Below, piece by piece: positions 1 to 7,670 of a DNA stretch of 64,000 bases. The notes below the pieces were generated by a model. That model saw nothing but the letters and a program-made list of their open reading frames with translations, had not been told where the DNA came from and did no database searches. Made by a program: the position numbers and the translations under genes. This stretch comes from Muribaculaceae bacterium (GTDB lineage Bacteria > Bacteroidota > Bacteroidia > Bacteroidales > Muribaculaceae). The stretch is taken from contig JAFYYI010000003.1 in assembly GCA_017557665.1 (NCBI GenBank), positions 247,571 to 311,570 of the forward strand. Reading direction: 5' to 3'. Within the stretch, counting starts at the first letter, position 1; each line of letters starts with the position of its first letter.

Positions 1-62
1 CGGTCGTCGGTCAGGGGACGCAGGCGTGTGCCCAAGCCAGCCGCAAAAATCAGTGCTTTCAT
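1..62 (-). CDS. MurU-like nucleotidyltransferase, N-terminal fragment (runs off the window)
   Basis: Only the first 20 or so codons are in the window. They read MKALIFAAGLGTRLRPLTDD, the G-x-G-T-R-x-R-P-L-T nucleotide-binding signature of sugar-1-phosphate nucleotidyltransferases. The ATG overlaps the stop of the upstream kinase gene as ATGA (positions 62 to 59), so the two are very likely translationally coupled. Coupling to an AmgK-like kinase suggests a MurU-type enzyme, which makes UDP-MurNAc from MurNAc-1-phosphate in cell-wall sugar recycling. That assignment rests on context, because the substrate-specifying part is outside the window; it could be another NDP-sugar pyrophosphorylase. 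Confidence 0.8.
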   Translation of the reverse strand, partial: MKALIFAAGLGTRLRPLTDD

Positions 63-1525
63 TGCTTGTCAACAGGGTTGAGGGTGCGCTCGTGGTCGGG
101 CTGCTCGCGATGCGAGAGTTCGACGCGCACGTTAAACTTCTCGTGGATGTGTTCGGCCAGGCGTTCGGCGGCATAGACCGAGCGGTGCTGACCGCCCGTA
201 CAGCCGAAGCACACCATCAGGTCGGTGAAACCGCGCTTCTTGTAGCGCTCCACCGACTCGTCAACAAGGGCATAAACGTGCTTGAGCCACTTGTCGATGG
301 TGCTCTCCTTCTTCAGGAAGTCGATGACGTTCTGGTCAAGACCGGTGAACATCTTGTACTTATCATACTTGCCGGGATTGTTCAGTGCGCGGCAATCGAA
401 CACAAATCCGCCGCCATTGCCCGATGAGTCATGGGGAATGCCTTTCTTGTAGGCAAAACTCATCACCTTGACGGTCAAGCCCTTGTCCTCGCTGACAAAG
501 TCCTTGAGGTTGACCAGTTCATCAATGACGAGGCTCAGGTAGGGATACTGGGTGAACGGCTTTTCGATGACCAGTTTGCGAAGGTTGGCCACAGCGGGCA
601 CAATGCTGTTCTTCATGAAGTCGGGCTTCTTCTCGAAGTAGCCGCGGAAACCGTAGGCGCCCAGCACCTGCAGCGTGCGGAAGAGCACGAACAATCGCAG
701 GTTGTCATAGAATTCCTTCTCGTCGAGGTCAGGCTGGTATTCCTTGAGTTTCTCGAGATAGGCTTTCACGAGGTCTTTTTTCAGGTCGTCGGGGTACTTG
801 GCGCGTGACTGCCACACGAAGGAGGCCACGTCGTAGTAGTACGGGCCACGGCGACCGCCCTGAAAGTCGATGAAGGCCAGTTTGCACTCGGCGGGCTTGT
901 CGGCGTTGCCCACGAGCATCACGTTGCGGGACTGGAAGTCACGGTACATGAACGTCTCGCTGGGAATAGCCAGCAGGTCGTGAACCAGCTTCTCGAAGTC
1001 ATTCTCGAGCTTGTCCTCGTTGAACACCACACCGGTGGCCTTGAGGAAACAGTACTTGAAGTAGTTCAGGTCCCACTTGATGGAGCGCTCGTCAAAGCAC
1101 TTGGCGGGATAGCAGTTGTTATAGTCAAAGCCTTGGGCACCACGGAACTGGATGTCCACTAGGTCACGCATGGTGCGGCGCAGCAGTTCTTTCTCATCGC
1201 TGGTGAAAGCATGGGTGATGGAACTGCGGCGTATCTTGTTCCACAGGATGTTCTCGGGCTTCTTGCCCAGGTCCTCCTGGATATAGGCCATGTGGTCGTC
1301 GCTCACACCATAGACCTCGGGCACCGACAGCCCCTGCTCGCGGAAGTGGCGTGCGATGTAGATGAAAGCGTCGTTCTCCTCGCGCGACTCGCCGATGACG
1401 CCCACGATGGGACGCTCACCGTTCATGCGGTAGTAACTGCGGTTGGAACCGGCCTTGTCCATCAGGACAATCTCGGTGGGCTCGCTGCCCACATATTGCT
1501 CGTATAATTTAGTCAGTCTTTCCAT
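59..1525 (-). CDS. AmgK-like sugar kinase fused to a RapZ C-terminal domain
   Basis: 488 residues in two parts. Residues 1-330 are an aminoglycoside-phosphotransferase-fold kinase. It has YRDFQSRNVM at 194-203 (catalytic Asp196, metal-binding Asn201) and IDFQGG at 219-224, closely matching the AmgK anomeric MurNAc/GlcNAc kinases. Residues 350-475 are a RapZ C-terminal domain, recognisable from SFAYKKGIP (356-364), FDCRALNNP and GCTGGQHRSVY (441-451). In Escherichia coli this domain binds glucosamine-6-phosphate and controls GlmS expression. The N-terminal P-loop GTPase part of RapZ is absent. The gene is the fifth in an operon and overlaps the next gene by 4 bases. Sugar phosphorylation for wall recycling is inferred from motifs and neighbour; the role of the fused sensor-like domain is unknown. 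Confidence 0.85.
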   Translation of the reverse strand: MERLTKLYEQYVGSEPTEIVLMDKAGSNRSYYRMNGERPIVGVIGESREENDAFIYIARHFREQGLSVPEVYGVSDDHMAYIQEDLGKKPENILWNKIRRSSITHAFTSDEKELLRRTMRDLVDIQFRGAQGFDYNNCYPAKCFDERSIKWDLNYFKYCFLKATGVVFNEDKLENDFEKLVHDLLAIPSETFMYRDFQSRNVMLVGNADKPAECKLAFIDFQGGRRGPYYYDVASFVWQSRAKYPDDLKKDLVKAYLEKLKEYQPDLDEKEFYDNLRLFVLFRTLQVLGAYGFRGYFEKKPDFMKNSIVPAVANLRKLVIEKPFTQYPYLSLVIDELVNLKDFVSEDKGLTVKVMSFAYKKGIPHDSSGNGGGFVFDCRALNNPGKYDKYKMFTGLDQNVIDFLKKESTIDKWLKHVYALVDESVERYKKRGFTDLMVCFGCTGGQHRSVYAAERLAEHIHEKFNVRVELSHREQPDHERTLNPVDKQ

Positions 1526-1560
1526 TTGTTCTTGTTTTGCGGTGATGTGAGATGATGATA

Positions 1561-3138
1561 TTAGAACTCACTGGTGAAGTGGAAGGTGATTTTCGGGAAG
1601 TCCTGCTGTGCCATCTGCAAGACGTAGTTGCTGTCGGCCAGGAAGACGTCGCGGCCCTCGCGGTCGAGCGCCATGAACTGGTGCTTGCGCTTCTTGAAGG
1701 CGTCAAGGGCATCCTCGTCATCGCTCTCGATCCAGCAGGCCTTGTACAGGTGGATGGGCTCCCAGCGGCACTGGGCGCCATACTCGTGCAGCAGGCGGTA
1801 CTGGATGACCTCGAACTGCAGCTGTCCCACGGTGCCGATGATCTTGCGGTTATTGAACTGGTTGATGAACATCTGGGCCACGCCCTCGTCCATCAACTGC
1901 TCAAGACCCTTGTTGAGTTGCTTGGTCTTCATCGGGTCGGAGTTCTCGATATACTTGAACATCTCTGGCGAGAAGCTGGGCAGACCCTTGAAGTGGAGCT
2001 CTTCGCCCTCGGTCAAGGTGTCGCCGATCTTGAAGATGCCGTTGTCGGGCAAGCCCACGATGTCGCCGGGGTACACCTCGTCGATGATTTCCTTCTTCTG
2101 GGCCATGAAAGCCGTCGGGGCACTGAAGCGGTAGCTCTTGCCGCTGCGGATGTGCTTGTAGTTGCCATTGCGCTGGAACACGCCGGAGCACACCTTCACA
2201 AAGGCGATGCAGCTCCTGTGGTTCGGGTCCATGTTGGCGTGAATCTTGAAGACGAAGCCCGTGAACTTGTCCTCGCCAGGCTCCACCGTGCGCTCGATGG
2301 CGTTCACGGGGCGCGGCGACGGGGCGATGCGCACGAAGCAGTCCAGCAACTCCTTCACGCCGAAGGTGTTCAGCGCCGACCCGAAGAACACGGGTGCCAC
2401 CTTGCCGTCAAGGTAGTCGAGCGTGTTGAAGTCGGGGTAAACGCCGTCGATGAGTTCGATGTCGGCACGCAGTTTCTCGGCATCGGCCTTGCCCACAGCC
2501 TTGTCGATGGCCGGGTCGTTGATGTCGTGGATGTCCACGCGGTCGGTCACGTGCTGCTTGTCGGGCTTGAACAGGCTGATGTTGTGCTCATAGATGTTGT
2601 ACACACCCTTGAAGTGGGCGCCGATGTTGATGGGCCAGCTCAGGGGGCGCACATCAATCTTCAGCTCCTGCTCCAGCTCGTCGAGGATGTCGAACGGGTC
2701 GCGGCCCTCGCGGTCGAGCTTGTTGACAAAGATGATGACGGGCGTGTTGCGCATGCGGCACACCTCCATCAGTTTCCTGGTCTGGGTCTCGACGCCTTTG
2801 GCGACATCGACCACGATGATGACGCTGTCAACAGCCGTCAGGGTGCGGTAGGTGTCCTCGGCGAAGTCCTGGTGGCCGGGAGTGTCGAGGATATTGATTT
2901 TGTAATCGCCGTAGTTGAATCCCATGACCGAAGTGGCGACCGAGATGCCGCGTTGCTTCTCAATCTCCATCCAGTCGCTGGTGGCGGTCTTCTTGATCTT
3001 GTTGGATTTCACGGCGCCTGCCACATGAATTGCGCCACCAAAGAGCAGCAGCTTCTCGGTGAGCGTCGTCTTGCCGGCATCAGGGTGGCTGATGATGGCA
3101 AAGGTGCGGCGGCGGGTGATTTCGGTTGTCAGAGACAT
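1561..3138 (-). CDS. prfC: Peptide chain release factor 3
   Basis: 525 residues, the normal length for RF3, a translational GTPase that recycles RF1 and RF2 from the ribosome after termination. G1 is HPDAGKTT (18-25), G3 is DTPGHQDF and G4 is [10 protein letters not shown]. The C-terminal part contains the RF3-type FDVIQYRL-like segment (here [14 protein letters not shown]) and ends normally. It lies 18 bases after rfbD and 35 bases before the kinase/RapZ gene in the same direction, so it is probably cotranscribed with both. The RF3-specific domain II/III sequence separates it from EF-G and from tetracycline-resistance proteins. Confidence 0.96.
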   Translation of the reverse strand: MSLTTEITRRRTFAIISHPDAGKTTLTEKLLLFGGAIHVAGAVKSNKIKKTATSDWMEIEKQRGISVATSVMGFNYGDYKINILDTPGHQDFAEDTYRTLTAVDSVIIVVDVAKGVETQTRKLMEVCRMRNTPVIIFVNKLDREGRDPFDILDELEQELKIDVRPLSWPINIGAHFKGVYNIYEHNISLFKPDKQHVTDRVDIHDINDPAIDKAVGKADAEKLRADIELIDGVYPDFNTLDYLDGKVAPVFFGSALNTFGVKELLDCFVRIAPSPRPVNAIERTVEPGEDKFTGFVFKIHANMDPNHRSCIAFVKVCSGVFQRNGNYKHIRSGKSYRFSAPTAFMAQKKEIIDEVYPGDIVGLPDNGIFKIGDTLTEGEELHFKGLPSFSPEMFKYIENSDPMKTKQLNKGLEQLMDEGVAQMFINQFNNRKIIGTVGQLQFEVIQYRLLHEYGAQCRWEPIHLYKACWIESDDEDALDAFKKRKHQFMALDREGRDVFLADSNYVLQMAQQDFPKITFHFTSEF

Positions 3139-3151
3139 TCTTATCTTTTTG

Positions 3152-3180
3152 AACAGTTAACAGTTAATAGTCAATAGTTG
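3152..3180. repeat. 7-base tandem repeat across the rfbD stop
   Basis: Four 7-base units: AACAGTT, AACAGTT, AATAGTC, AATAGTT (3152-3179). The rfbD stop codon (3157-3159) falls inside the tract, so the repeat encodes the protein C-terminus. Confidence 0.85.
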
Positions 3181-4050
3181 TTTGATGGTGTCGTCGAGGC
3201 TGTCGAGCCAGTAGGGGACGGTCACGCCAAAGGTGGTCTTGAACCGTGTCTTATCAAGCACGCTGTAGGCGGGACGGTGGGCCTTGGCGGGGAACTCGTC
3301 GCTGTGACAGGGTTGCACGTCGCAGGTGGTGATGCCTGCCAGGCGGTGAATGGCCAGCGTGAAGTCATACCACGAGATGACACCCTCGTTGCTGAAGTGA
3401 TAGATGCCGCCATGCCACTGGTCGGCAGTCATCACGGTGATGATGGCGCGCGCCAGGTCGCGGGCGCAGGTGGGTGTGCCCACTTGGTCAAACACGACCT
3501 TCAACGCGAGCTTGTCCTTGCCCAGCATGAGCATCGTCTTGACGAAGTTCTTGCCGTAGGGCGAGTAGAGCCAGGCGGTGCGCAGGATGACGGCGTCATC
3601 GCCGAGCGCGTCGAGCAGTTGGCGTTCGCCGTCGAGCTTGGTGCGGCCATAGGCCGACTGGGGGCAGGTGGGCATGCCCTCGGTATAGGGGACACAACCT
3701 TTGCCGTCAAACACATAGTCGGTCGAGACGTGGACCATGCGTGCCCCGTGACGCTTGGCAACACGGGCGAGGATGCCCACGGCGTCGGCATTAAGGCGGG
3801 CGGCCAGGTCTTCGTTGTCCTCGGCAGCGTCAACGGCGGTATAGGCAGCGCAGTTGACGATGATGTCGATGGCCCGCTCGGTGACCATCCGTTCCACGGC
3901 GGCCTCGTCGGTGATGTCGAGCGTGACGATGTCGTCGCCGGCCACATCGGTGAAGGTGGCGTCGAAGCGCGGGTCGCTTGCCAGCACGTTGCGCATCTCG
4001 TGACCCAGTTGGCCGTTAGCGCCGGTGATGAGTATATTGCTCTTGTCCAT
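3157..4050 (-). CDS. rfbD: dTDP-4-dehydrorhamnose reductase
   Basis: 297 residues of the extended short-chain dehydrogenase family. The N-terminal nucleotide-binding motif is TGANGQLG (9-16), and the S-T-D-Y-V-F-D-G segment and the catalytic Y-G-R-T-K (Y-x-x-x-K) are present. The enzyme reduces dTDP-4-keto-L-rhamnose, the last step of dTDP-rhamnose synthesis. The other rml genes are not adjacent, which is common in this order. It starts 2 bases after the DUF4924 gene. The last codons (QLLTINC) and the stop are built from a 7-base tandem repeat that continues toward prfC. Confidence 0.93.
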   Translation of the reverse strand: MDKSNILITGANGQLGHEMRNVLASDPRFDATFTDVAGDDIVTLDITDEAAVERMVTERAIDIIVNCAAYTAVDAAEDNEDLAARLNADAVGILARVAKRHGARMVHVSTDYVFDGKGCVPYTEGMPTCPQSAYGRTKLDGERQLLDALGDDAVILRTAWLYSPYGKNFVKTMLMLGKDKLALKVVFDQVGTPTCARDLARAIITVMTADQWHGGIYHFSNEGVISWYDFTLAIHRLAGITTCDVQPCHSDEFPAKAHRPAYSVLDKTRFKTTFGVTVPYWLDSLDDTIKQLLTINC

Positions 4051-4052
4051 GA

Positions 4053-4619
4053 TTATTCGTCATTTAGGTCATCGCCAAACAGGGGTTTCTCCTCGTCACG
4101 CTTGAAATAGGCGGCGAGCAGGCCGATGAAGTGCGAAATCTGGGAAATCGCAGCGGCGGTGTCTTGGGATATCTCCTTGCCTTGCAGGTGGAGCAGCATC
4201 ACGCCATAGAGGGCGTTAAAGCAGGTCTCCAGTTCGCCGGGGCGCTCCTGCTCGGGCAGCGAGGCGCGCAACTGAACGATGTGGGGCAGGGTGCGGTAAT
4301 AATCGGCGTGGTATTCGGGGAAACGGCCCTGGTCGGCCAGCAGTTGCTGGTGCAGGTCGTTGAGGCGGATGAGCACGTTGTGGCATACGCGGATGTGCCC
4401 CTTGTCACGCACGTTCTCCAGTTCCATCATCTTGATGAGCGACTCATACCACTCGCGGATGTCGCCACGCGTCTTCTCGTCGACGTCATAGCGTGAGATG
4501 ACCGCCTTGTCCACCGTGTCGATGTCCAGATGGCATGCACGCAGCAAGTCCTCTACCTGCCACAGGTACAGGAGATACTCGGCGATGTTTTCCTTGCGTT
4601 TCTGTTGAGCGATGATCAT
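4053..4619 (-). CDS. DUF4924 family protein
   Basis: 188 residues with no signal peptide or membrane segment. The opening MIIAQQKRKENIAEYLLYLW is typical of the Bacteroidales DUF4924 family, a mostly helical protein of unknown function. The gene lies between a Crp-like regulator (14-base gap) and rfbD (2-base gap), so it is translated from the same message. I recall this neighbourhood as recurring in Bacteroidales but cannot test that here. No catalytic motif is visible. Confidence 0.85.
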   Translation of the reverse strand: MIIAQQKRKENIAEYLLYLWQVEDLLRACHLDIDTVDKAVISRYDVDEKTRGDIREWYESLIKMMELENVRDKGHIRVCHNVLIRLNDLHQQLLADQGRFPEYHADYYRTLPHIVQLRASLPEQERPGELETCFNALYGVMLLHLQGKEISQDTAAAISQISHFIGLLAAYFKRDEEKPLFGDDLNDE

Positions 4620-4633
4620 GACGTCATGAGGCG

Positions 4634-5335
4634 TTATCCAAAACGGCTGATGTTGCGCAGCGTGGGCTCGTCAACGACGCGGATGCGACGGCCGTCAACA
4701 GTGATGATACGTTCCTGGGCAAAGGTGGAGAGGGTGCGGATGGCATTGGCGGTGGTCATGTTGGAGAGGTTGGCGAGGTCCTCACGGGCCATATAAATCT
4801 TCAGTGTCTTGCCGTCGTCTTCGAAGCCGTAATTGTCGACCAGCATGCACAGGGCCTCGGCCAGGCGGCCGCGGATGTGCTTCTGGGTCAGCGTCACCAC
4901 CTTGGATTCACTGCCGCCAAGGTGCTTGGACAACTCGTGCAGGAAAAACCATGCCAGCTTGATATTGCCGTCGATGAGTTCCTTGACCGTCGTCATGGGC
5001 AAGGTGCCCACCTGAGACGGCTCGATGGCCATGGTGCTGGCGACGTACGGCTCCTTGGCAAACCAGGCACGGTAGCCGAAGTACTGGATGGGACGGTACA
5101 GGCGCAGGATCTGCGGCTTGCCGCCGACACCGTTCTTGAATCGCTTCACCTTACCCTTGATGAGCACCCACAGGAATTCCGGCTCATCCTTTTCGGCATA
5201 GATGATCTGGCCCTTGCGGTAATTGTGAATGACAAAGTTTTCAGCGATGAGATGTTTCTCCTCGCTGTTCAGGATAGACCATATTGCCGCCAGGTCTTCC
5301 CTGATGATGTCTTCTATTGTGCTCTTGATGACCAT
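4634..5335 (-). CDS. Crp/Fnr family transcriptional regulator
   Basis: 233 residues. Residues 20-130 form a cyclic-nucleotide-binding-type beta-roll (YRKGQIIYAEKDEPEFLWVLIKGKVKRF). Residues 150-225 carry a Crp-type winged helix (REDLANLSNMTTANAIRTLSTF). The arginine and acidic residues that contact cAMP in E. coli CRP are not clearly conserved, so the effector is unknown. It is the first gene of a minus-strand operon that continues to the window edge and is preceded by a well-formed promoter. It may regulate its own operon. Confidence 0.9.
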   Translation of the reverse strand: MVIKSTIEDIIREDLAAIWSILNSEEKHLIAENFVIHNYRKGQIIYAEKDEPEFLWVLIKGKVKRFKNGVGGKPQILRLYRPIQYFGYRAWFAKEPYVASTMAIEPSQVGTLPMTTVKELIDGNIKLAWFFLHELSKHLGGSESKVVTLTQKHIRGRLAEALCMLVDNYGFEDDGKTLKIYMAREDLANLSNMTTANAIRTLSTFAQERIITVDGRRIRVVDEPTLRNISRFG

Positions 5336-5354
5336 TCAAGTCTAAATTAACGTG

Positions 5355-5385
5355 CAAAGTTACACAATCTTTCCCACCTGCCAAA
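5355..5385 (-). promoter_or_regulatory. Bacteroidota-type promoter of the crp-rfbD-prfC operon
   Basis: On the minus strand TAACTTTG (5362-5355) is preceded by TTTG (5385-5382) with a 19-base spacer, matching the TTTG/TAnnTTTG consensus. It ends 20 bases before the regulator's ATG. Confidence 0.75.
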
Positions 5386-5444
5386 ATCAATACCTCTAAA
5401 AAACCATAAAACAGGGGGAATCGTCAATTGCCGTGGCGCGCAGC

Positions 5445-6026
5445 CTACAGGATTGATTTCAACAGGTCGATTTCCTTGTCCAGGCGGCTGAAGCTGACCT
5501 CGTCTTCTTCGCTATAGGTCACCTCGTTGCCCAGGAGCAGCAGGAAGGCGGCCACGGGGAAATTGTCAGGGCCGTCGTTCCAGTTGTCGTTGTAGCCCCT
5601 GAGGCCGAAATCCTTGAGCATGCTGGTGCCTTCGGCGACAACGGCGTTTCTCAAGTCCTCATGCCGCACCTTGAAATGATAGATGTCCTCGGGGTCCTTC
5701 AACTCATCGACGTTGAAATCGAATCCCAGCATGTCCCTGCCGGTTCGATTGATGATGATGTCGTCGATGGTGCCGTCACTGTCTATAATCAGCTGCATGA
5801 CTCCAGGCTCTTGAAACCATTCGATGTGGTGCTTGAAGGGTGTTTCTCCGTCCTGGATTTCCTCATCAATTTTAGCCACCAGCGTGATGAGGGAGGACAA
5901 GGGGCAGTCGCCGATGTAGGAAGCCAGGAAACCCACTCTTGTCTCATCAAACGTGAGCTCGATGGTCTGCCATCCGTTGCCCATGGCGATGACTTTGACG
6001 TCGATATGTTTTACTAGTTCGGCCAT
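5445..6026 (-). CDS. Hypothetical cytosolic protein
   Basis: 193 residues, acidic, with no signal peptide, membrane helix or recognised motif. The sequence alternates beta-type segments (VKVIAMGNGWQTIELTF, GVMQLIIDSDGTIDDIIIN) with a helical C-terminus. I do not recognise the family. It stands alone, 62 bases downstream of the next minus-strand gene and separated from the crp operon by that operon's promoter. The codon pattern looks like its neighbours, so it is probably a real gene. Confidence 0.75.
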   Translation of the reverse strand: MAELVKHIDVKVIAMGNGWQTIELTFDETRVGFLASYIGDCPLSSLITLVAKIDEEIQDGETPFKHHIEWFQEPGVMQLIIDSDGTIDDIIINRTGRDMLGFDFNVDELKDPEDIYHFKVRHEDLRNAVVAEGTSMLKDFGLRGYNDNWNDGPDNFPVAAFLLLLGNEVTYSEEDEVSFSRLDKEIDLLKSIL

Positions 6027-6088
6027 AATCTTGGGTCGTTATGAGTTGTTATTGCATGTTATCATTGACGGATGATTTGAACGGGGTT

Positions 6089-7045
6089 TCAGTGGCGGAA
6101 GGCGTCGGGGATGGGCACCGGGCTGTTGGGGTTGAAGCCAGGCTGGTTGCGAATGGCGTCGGGGACGGTGACCGGGCGGTACTTCGGGTCGCCCCAGTCG
6201 CGGCTGTTTTTGCCGCCATTGAGCAGTGCGTCAAACAGCTGGTAAATCCACGGGCCGGCGTCAATCGAGATGGGAGCGCCCAGCAGGTTGAACGTGGGCT
6301 GCACGACGGGCATGGTGCGCCAGCGGCCGGTGTAGGGGTCATAGATGCGCCTTGCTCCCACGTCGAGCGAGAAGTTGTCGCTGGCTTTCCAGCCCAGCGT
6401 GCCGCCATAGGACGAACTGGCCAAGAACGGCATCGCCGCCACCGAGTGGAACTGCTGATTGACGTAGTACTGCCCGAAGGCATTGAGCGACAGCCGGTCG
6501 TTGAGACGGAACGACGCGTTGCCGAACACACCGTAGTCGTTCCATGCTGCGCGGTCAAAGTGGTATTTGCTGCCCGTGACACCGGCCGAGACCATCAGAC
6601 GGTCGCCCACCGGCATGGTGAAGGCGACGCTGGCACTGGCCGTGTTGCCCATGCCCAGGTAGGTGGTGTGGGCGCCGCTGCCCGTCAAGTAACCCTTGCC
6701 CAGGCGGGTGATGACGCCGCCCGACGACCAGTCGCGGCTGTAGGGGTTGGTGTCGTAACGGAAGTGGGGAATGCTGCTCCAGTGGTTGTCGCGCCACTCC
6801 AGCTGATAGATGGCCAGCGAGTCGCCCAGGCTGCTGCGGTAGTCCAGCTTGAGGTCGGCGGCAGTGGGCAAGTTGGCGTTGAAGGTGGGTTTGATGTTGG
6901 TGGACGGACTGATGCCGGGCAGTTCGGGCATGGTGAAATCGGGGCTGATTTTGGACTGATCAAACTGCAGCCTGATCGTCTGATTCTCCTGTGCCGCCCC
7001 AATCAGGACGCACAGCGCCAATACTATGGAAATTACCCATTTCAT
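6089..7045 (-). CDS. Secreted or outer-membrane beta-rich protein
   Basis: 318 residues. A signal peptide is evident (MKWVISIVLALCVLIGAAQ). From about residue 95 the sequence alternates glycine- and aromatic-rich strands (TGSGAHTTYLGMGNTASASV, GNASFRLNDRLSLNAFGQYY, YGGTLGWKASDNFSLDVGAR), as in an outer-membrane beta-barrel or an autotransporter-like sheet. The C-terminus is proline-rich (NSPVPIPDAFRH) rather than ending in an aromatic. I cannot name a function. It has its own promoter. Confidence 0.8.
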   Translation of the reverse strand: MKWVISIVLALCVLIGAAQENQTIRLQFDQSKISPDFTMPELPGISPSTNIKPTFNANLPTAADLKLDYRSSLGDSLAIYQLEWRDNHWSSIPHFRYDTNPYSRDWSSGGVITRLGKGYLTGSGAHTTYLGMGNTASASVAFTMPVGDRLMVSAGVTGSKYHFDRAAWNDYGVFGNASFRLNDRLSLNAFGQYYVNQQFHSVAAMPFLASSSYGGTLGWKASDNFSLDVGARRIYDPYTGRWRTMPVVQPTFNLLGAPISIDAGPWIYQLFDALLNGGKNSRDWGDPKYRPVTVPDAIRNQPGFNPNSPVPIPDAFRH

Positions 7046-7050
7046 GACCG

Positions 7051-7082
7051 CAAAAATAGCGTATTGCCGTCAAGTGGACAAA
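7051..7082 (-). promoter_or_regulatory. Promoter of the secreted beta-rich protein gene
   Basis: Minus-strand TATTTTTG (7058-7051) with an upstream TTTG (7082-7079) and a 20-base spacer. The start codon is only 6 bases past the -7 element, so the transcript is nearly leaderless. Confidence 0.7.
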
Positions 7083-7104
7083 TGGAAAAGGTTAAATAGT
7101 CTTA

Positions 7105-7644
7105 TTATTGGCCCGGCATGTTCTCCCAGGCGGCACGCAGGGCTGTCACGATGTCGTCATAGTCCTGCAGCGTGAAAGGCTCGTCGCTCGTGGTGAGGAT
7201 GGTGAAAGTGATGTTATTGTAGGTGCGGCAGGTGCCGGTGTCCCTCATGCCGTTGCGCAGGTAGAAGGCATGGCGCCGCTTGCGTTGCTCGGGGTTGGGA
7301 GCGTCGGGCTGCCGGGGCGACTCGATGTCGATGATATAGGGGCGTCCGTTACGGTATTTGTCGAGTGTCGCCTTCAGGATGGCCTGCCCGTAGCCCTGGC
7401 CGCGCAATTCCTCGCGCACGGCAAAATACCATCCCCAATTATACCTCGGCAATTTCAATACCATCATCAGCCCCACGAGCATGTCCTTGTCATAGTAGGC
7501 CGTGTAGTCGATGTCCATGAGGTCCAGCAACTCAATCAATTCATCGTACGGAATCTGTTCTCCGTCAGGAAACGCCGTCTCATAGAGCCGCCTGAGCGCC
7601 TCATCCCCAGCACTGCCACTATTGATATCAACGGCCTTCAACAT
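7105..7644 (-). CDS. GNAT family N-acetyltransferase
   Basis: 179 residues. The acetyl-CoA-binding motif A is visible as REELRGQGYGQAIL (consensus R/Q-x-x-G-x-G/A), preceded by the beta-4 strand YNWGWYFAV. Substrate unknown; GNAT enzymes acetylate small-molecule amines or protein N-termini and lysines. The ATG (7644) is joined to the ABC-F stop (7668) by a 7-base tandem repeat tract, so the two genes probably share a transcript. Confidence 0.85.
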   Translation of the reverse strand: MLKAVDINSGSAGDEALRRLYETAFPDGEQIPYDELIELLDLMDIDYTAYYDKDMLVGLMMVLKLPRYNWGWYFAVREELRGQGYGQAILKATLDKYRNGRPYIIDIESPRQPDAPNPEQRKRRHAFYLRNGMRDTGTCRTYNNITFTILTTSDEPFTLQDYDDIVTALRAAWENMPGQ

Positions 7645-7670
7645 TCCTCATTCCTCATTTCTCATTCCTA
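7642..7670. repeat. 7-base tandem repeat joining the ABC-F stop to the GNAT start
   Basis: Units CATTCCT, CATTCCT, CATTTCT, CATTCCT. The first CAT (7642-7644) is the GNAT start codon read on the minus strand. The tract ends in the ABC-F stop (7668-7670), so the whole intercistronic gap is repeat. Confidence 0.85.

Noticed and set aside
1552..3177. Plus-strand open frame of about 541 codons over prfC
   Set aside because: Antisense shadow of a well-recognised release factor gene, with low-complexity composition and no family features.
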